From: Pseudofabraea citricarpa
Lineage: Eukaryota; Ascomycota; Leotiomycetes; Helotiales; Dermateaceae
Length of the DNA: 64,000 bases
Assembly: GCA_029641185.1 (NCBI GenBank)
Contig: JAPWGK010000006.1
Coordinates: forward strand, 1,426,001 to 1,490,000
Direction of reading: 5' to 3'
Positions 59,402 through 64,000 of this stretch are shown here, piece after piece; position 1 is the stretch's first letter, and each line of letters starts with the position of its first letter. A program made the translations under genes and the position numbers. The notes beneath the pieces were generated by a model, which made no database searches, was not told the DNA's origin, and saw only the letters and a program-made list of their open reading frames with translations.

Positions 59402-59610
59402 TATTAGAAGGATTATATACTTTCTACTTATATCTCTTAAGTTATAAGTATTTAATTAAGTCTTAGTATTTTATATAAATAATATATTATATATAAGTTA
59501 ATATATTTATAGATAGATTAATTAATTAATTAATAAAATATTAATATATATTTATAATTATATATATATTATTTATATATATATATAATTATAAGATAAT
59601 TATACTAATA
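59402..59610 (+). repeat. 3' LTR of the outer element
   Basis: Partner of 43922-44130; followed by TAATA at 59611-59615, the matching target duplication. Confidence 0.88.
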
Positions 59611-59615
59611 TAATA

Positions 59616-62600
59616 TAAGAAAAAATTCCTTACTTTATTAGTATATTTAATATTTTATAATAACTAAAACTTAAGATATACTTATAAGAGATTAAAAGAA
59701 GAAGATTATTATATAGTTTTATATAACTTAAGGATTCTTCTTTTATAAGATAAGTATATTAATATCTAATATTATATATTAGATAGATTAATATCTTATA
59801 TCTCTAAATATATTATAAAATTAAAGCTAAAATCTCTAGTATTAGTAGAAAGTATAAATTTTATAATTATTTACCTACTTATAAGACGTATTAGATTAAT
59901 AGAGAATATAATCTTACTTCTTAGCAAGTATATTTTCGATTTTAGTATTATATACTTATATTTACTAATAATTATATTAAAGGAGAGAAATAAGATAATA
60001 AGACTAATATTTATATTAGAATAATTTCTAGAAGATCTTTATTATCTAAATACTTTAGATAAATATTTTATACGTTTATATAATAATATCTTTAAAAATA
60101 TAATATACTCTAAGTATTTTTATCGTTTTAATATAATAACTAAAAAACTAAGTAATAAATATCTAAACTAAAGGAATAATAAAAGATATTATATAATTAA
60201 GAGGTTATTAGTTAATAGTTCTTATAATATAATAAAAGTAATAATTTATAAATATTTTAAGTAAGGTTAAACTAACCTTTTTATATAATTATATTTAATT
60301 TAGATATTATTAAGATATATAAGAAATAAAAAGTTATTCTTTTTTTCTAAACTTCTTTAATTATAAGCTTAGAGATCTAATAAAGAAATCCTAAGGAATA
60401 AGAGTTATTATAAAGATTAAATATTTTATCTTTTCCCTAATATATTTAAAGAGATTTTAGTCTTTTAATAAGATACTATTAAATAAGATTATATTATATA
60501 TTATTTAATATATCTAGAACTTATATAATCTCTTATAAATAATTATAATTAATTACTTAGACTTATTCTTAAAAATTAAATAAACTAACTTAAGGCTACT
60601 AAAAGATTTACTCTTATACTAATATCTACTTTAATACTTTAAGGAAGTTAATATTAAGTATATAATAAAGTTATAAATTCGATATCTTTATCTTAAAAAG
60701 GCTATTATTTTTTTATTATTAGATTAGTTAGGATAAGAAAGTTATTTTTATTAAGAGCTTTTTAAGTATTTAGAGAAACTATATATAAGTTATATCTTTT
60801 ACTTATATCTACTAATAAAATAATATATAATATTAGTAGTTTTATTATTTATTTTAGTTTATTATTATTTAGTAATATCTTAGGCTTTAGTATATCTCTT
60901 TTTAGAGATAAAACTAATATATTATTATACTTAATAAAACTTTATTATATTAAGATACTTATTATTAATAAAATTTCTATAATCGACTTACGCCTTTTTA
61001 TATATATATTAAAGTTATTTTAGAAGATTAATTATACTTTAGAAGTCTTTAGTAGTATTTAAATAATTATATTTAGGAATCTAATATAATTACCTTTAGT
61101 TATAAGAATCTAGATCTTTAAATTATTAGCCTAGTATTTATTTTACCTTTTATTTCTTAGAGAACCCTAAAGATAAAGTAATAATTATATATTCTTTTAT
61201 CTTCTTAATAAGATTCGGTTTAAGAATATTAATAACTTAGTAAAATAAGTATTATAAGAGAAAGTATCTAACTTTAATATATAAGAAAAAATATTTAAGA
61301 TAATATTTTTAGTTATATTAAAAGATTAAGCTTATCTTATTAATAATATTATAATTTAAGTATTTTCTAATATTAGTTAGAAGGATAATATCTTTTTTAC
61401 TTAAGACTTTAAAGATAATAAACCTATAAATAAGATAGCCCTAGGGTATAATCCTAAGCCTTTTAAAAGAAATATAAATTTTCCTCTTATTATTATATAT
61501 ATAATTAGATACTAAGTTATATATTTTATTAACTATTTATTTAATAAGAGAATCTCTAATAATTTATATAAAGTAATTATTAGTCTTAGGGAGAAGAGTC
61601 TTTCTAATATAATATTTCCTACTAATAAAAGTATTCGAGTTATTAATATTAACTATAATTATAATAGATTTATAATTAATAGTATTCCTTATAGGAGGTT
61701 ATAATTATTTATTATAAATACTTATATACTAATTATTTATAAAGTCTAAGGACTTAGTCTTAATAATATATATCTTAGTCTAAATAAGAATATTTTTTAA
61801 TACGATTAAGTATATATTACAATTAATTAAGTATATAATTTAAGTTAAGTTAATATCTTAAAATTAGATTAATTAATATTCTAGACTAATCCTAAAGTAT
61901 TAAAAGAATATAAACGGCTTAAAGCTATAAGTAACTAGGTTTTTAATTACTTTAACTATTAATTAGTTTCTTATATATATTCTACTTAGTCTTATTATAA
62001 ATATATTATCTACTTAGAAGTATTTGTTAGTATTTATAACTCGAAACTCTTTCTTATAACTAGCTTTTATTATCTTAATTTTAGTATTTCTTTTTTTTCT
62101 CTTTTATATTAATTTTATAATCTTCTAGGTTTATCTTAGTTCTTCTTCTTTTACTTCTTTCTTTAGAAGTTATAGTTTTATATTCTTATTAACGTCTAGA
62201 TTAATAAGTAATAATAGTTTTTATTCGTTTTATAAAAGCTAGCTATTTTACTAGATTTATTTTATACTTTAATTAGTAATAAAATATAAGTTATATATAA
62301 GTCTTTTTCTCTCTTACTACTTAGCTCTAACTAGGATTAGATTATATTAGTAGGGGAGGTATATCTTTAATTATAATAATATTAGGTATACTTAACTTTA
62401 AATTTTAAGTTATAAGATTATCTAGATTTCCTTTCTTAAATATACTTATAAGAGTACTAGGCCTAAGAATAAAAGATAAGTTAATTTTCTTTTCTTTAAC
62501 TTAGACTTATAATTCTTTAGAAAAACTAAAGAAAAAGAGAATAAATCCTTAAAATTACTTTCCTAAGAATTATAAGTCTAAGTTAAAGAAGAAAAGATTA

Positions 62601-64000
62601 TTATTAGAGTTTTAGTAATAAACTTTTCCTTAAGATATATTTTATTCCTTTAGTATAAAGCTTAAAGAAATAATAAGAAAAACTCCTACTAGTTACCCTA
62701 AATAAATTATACTTCTATTATATATAAACTATTATATAATAAAAGTAATATATAACTTTTATATACTTATAAGCTTACTTTAATAACCTAGAACCCTTTT
62801 GTAAGCAAATAAATTCTTAGCTTTAATCGGTTTAATATAATAGTTTTTATAATACTAATAACTAAAGCTAAGAGTAAATTTAAGATATTCTAAAAAAAGC
62901 CCCTTTTATTACTAAGAAAGAAATATTAAATAAAATAAGAATAATACTTATATATTCCTAAACGCTAAAAGTTTAGCTAGGTTTATTATAATTTAGTATC
63001 TTACTTCTTAATTAAAGGTTATAGCTATTACCTAAATATTAATTTTAAGAAGATTATATAAGTTTATATTCTTAGATAAATAATATAACCTATAAAAAAG
63101 CTTATATAAAAGTTAGGAACAAGTATATTATTATATTACGTTTTATAATATAATTACTCGAATAAAACTAAAATAAATAACTTATTAAATCTTATAAAAG
63201 ATTTAGAAATACCTAAATATATAAGTAGTTTAATAAACTACTAAAGTAGAATAAGAAAATAATTCTAAAAATTATAGATTTATATAAAAACTATAATTAT
63301 ATAATCCTAAGTAGTTATATTTTCCTTTTACTTTAATATATCTTTTATTATACTTCCTAATATTCGAAAATTCGAAACCTAGAATTTATAATAATAAAAA
63401 ATAAAGTAATAAATATAAACGACTTTTAAAAGATTATTATAAATTCGTAGCTTTTACAAATAATAATAAAACAAAGGAAATATAAAGAATATATATTACT
63501 AAGAATTCTATTAATTCTTCCTTTTATATTATATTATTAAAGTTGAAAAGTTAAAGTTAATAATATAATTAAAAAGCTTAAGATATTAGTCGAAGTTTAT
63601 AGGCCTAGAACGTCTCTAAAAATATATATTAAGTCGAACCTTATTAGTAAGAAGTTAAAATAAGATTAAAATAAAAAGAAAAGAAGGTTAAATAAAGATT
63701 AATATTTTACTTATCTACTTATTATTATATTTCTTAAGAGAAAGATAAGCTAATAGGATATAAAAGGATTTAGTTATTAGCTAATACTTTATACCTAACT
63801 ATAATAAACCTAGTTACCTAGAAGGCTTTTAGGCTATTATAATTTAACTCCTACTTATACTAGTATAAGAAGCTTACCTAGGTTATATATATTATTAATA
63901 ATAAGTTAGGATCGAAAACTATAAAATATAAAATAAGATATCCCCTAAGAAACTATAAGATATTACTAATATATTAAAATACTAGTAAGTAAAAAAAAAG
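59616..64000. repeat. Unidentified RIPped repeat, right of the outer element
   Basis: AT-rich DNA with the RIP signature up to the window edge and no recognisable transposon domain by eye. Contains a short inverted repeat at 62493-62589 and a few surviving CpA/TpG sites near 62,800 and 63,455-63,545. Probably the continuation of the repeat at 39,681-43,916. Confidence 0.5.
62493..62589. repeat. Inverted repeat with 25-bp perfect arms
   Basis: Arms 62493-62517 and 62565-62589 (TCTTTAACTTAGACTTATAA and its complement, plus ATTCTT/AAGAAT) are perfect complements around a 47-base loop, with partial pairing beyond. Confidence 0.8.

Larger units (their letters stand above)
43922..59610 (+). mobile_element. 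Outer Ty1/copia LTR retrotransposon, RIPped and interrupted
   Basis: Bounded by 209-bp direct repeats (43922-44130 and 59402-59610) that begin TATTAGAAGG and end TACTAATA, as expected for TG...CA ends after RIP. A 5-bp duplication TAATA flanks it (43917-43921 and 59611-59615). Without the 7.7-kb inner insertion it is about 8.0 kb. Domain order on the plus strand is integrase (about 46.8-47.7 kb), then reverse transcriptase (about 48.3-49.2 kb), then RNase H (about 49.3 kb, resuming at 57.2 kb), which is the Ty1/copia order. A purine run (AAAAAAGAAAGAG) lies just before the 3' LTR at about 59,382-59,394 and may be the polypurine tract. No intact frame. Confidence 0.85.
39681..64000. repeat. 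RIPped, AT-rich repeat block
   Basis: From about 39,680 to the window edge, long stretches lack any CpA or TpG while TpA is everywhere. C and G survive mostly in CpT, CpC, CpG, ApG and GpG. This is the outcome of repeat-induced point mutation, a fungal genome defence that changes C to T (chiefly in CpA) on both strands of duplicated DNA. No intact gene is seen; stop codons TAA and TAG are dense in all frames. Two nested LTR retrotransposons are resolved inside it; the rest is unidentified repeat. Confidence 0.93.

Noticed and set aside
43922..59610. Outer element as Ty3/gypsy type
   Set aside because: Integrase blocks come before reverse transcriptase and RNase H on the same strand, the Ty1/copia order.
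39681..64000. AT-rich block as inserted mitochondrial DNA
   Set aside because: It contains LTRs, target duplications and copia pol blocks with RIP contexts. A centromeric location cannot be excluded from this window alone.

Overview
The window looks like nuclear DNA from a filamentous ascomycete (Pezizomycotina). Genes sit on both strands with no operons. They are broken by short introns (about 45-140 bp) with GT..AG ends and CTAAT-type branch sites. Typical fungal families are present: Zn2Cys6 regulators, an RTA1 protein, a CBM1-linked mannanase and a PL3 pectate lyase. The right-hand part carries the signature of repeat-induced point mutation (RIP). A plant-associated or plant-decaying Leotiomycete would fit, but that placement is inference from gene content. 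All gene models were spliced by hand and no database search was run.

Positions 1-39,680 are ordinary gene-bearing DNA. In order they hold: a small-subunit catalase (+, with an 11-nt micro-exon); a GNAT acetyltransferase (-); a secreted GH5 beta-mannanase with an N-terminal cellulose-binding domain (-); three codirectional minus-strand genes for an RTA1-like membrane protein, a Zn2Cys6 regulator and a DHA2-type MFS transporter; ribosomal protein uL1/L10a (-); a Lys/Glu/Pro-rich protein with Myb/SANT-like segments (+); a divergent 14-3-3-like protein (-); a 74-residue Cys/His protein (+); a large conserved fungal protein with a signal peptide (-); a GrpB/UPF0157 protein (-); an FAD-dependent monooxygenase (+) followed by a second Zn2Cys6 regulator of the same subfamily (+); and a secreted PL3 pectate lyase (+). 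Gene-poor gaps of about 3 kb lie at 22,680-26,201 and 34,953-38,078.

At about 39,680 the base composition changes abruptly. From there to the right edge the DNA is extremely A+T-rich and almost free of CpA and TpG dinucleotides, as expected of heavily RIPped repeats. Inside it I can resolve two nested Ty1/copia LTR retrotransposons. The outer one is 43,922-59,610 (209-bp LTRs, target duplication TAATA). The inner one is 49,452-57,153 (197-bp LTRs, target duplication TAAAC) and lies within the outer element's RNase H region. Differences between the two LTRs of each element are all transitions, and the catalytic Asp pair of each reverse transcriptase is mutated to Asn. The inner element keeps a primer binding site that matches the anticodon arm of initiator tRNA-Met once two RIP-type changes are allowed for. 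The flanking AT-rich DNA (39,681-43,916 and 59,616-64,000) looks like an older RIPped repeat that I could not identify.

Functionally, the plant-cell-wall enzymes (mannanase, pectate lyase) and the catalase suit growth on plant tissue. The MFS, regulator and RTA1 genes resemble a small efflux or stress-resistance neighbourhood. The monooxygenase and its neighbouring regulator may form a small catabolic pair. I found no tRNA, rRNA, CRISPR array or convincing new defence system; the nested, fully RIPped element pair is the most distinctive structure here.
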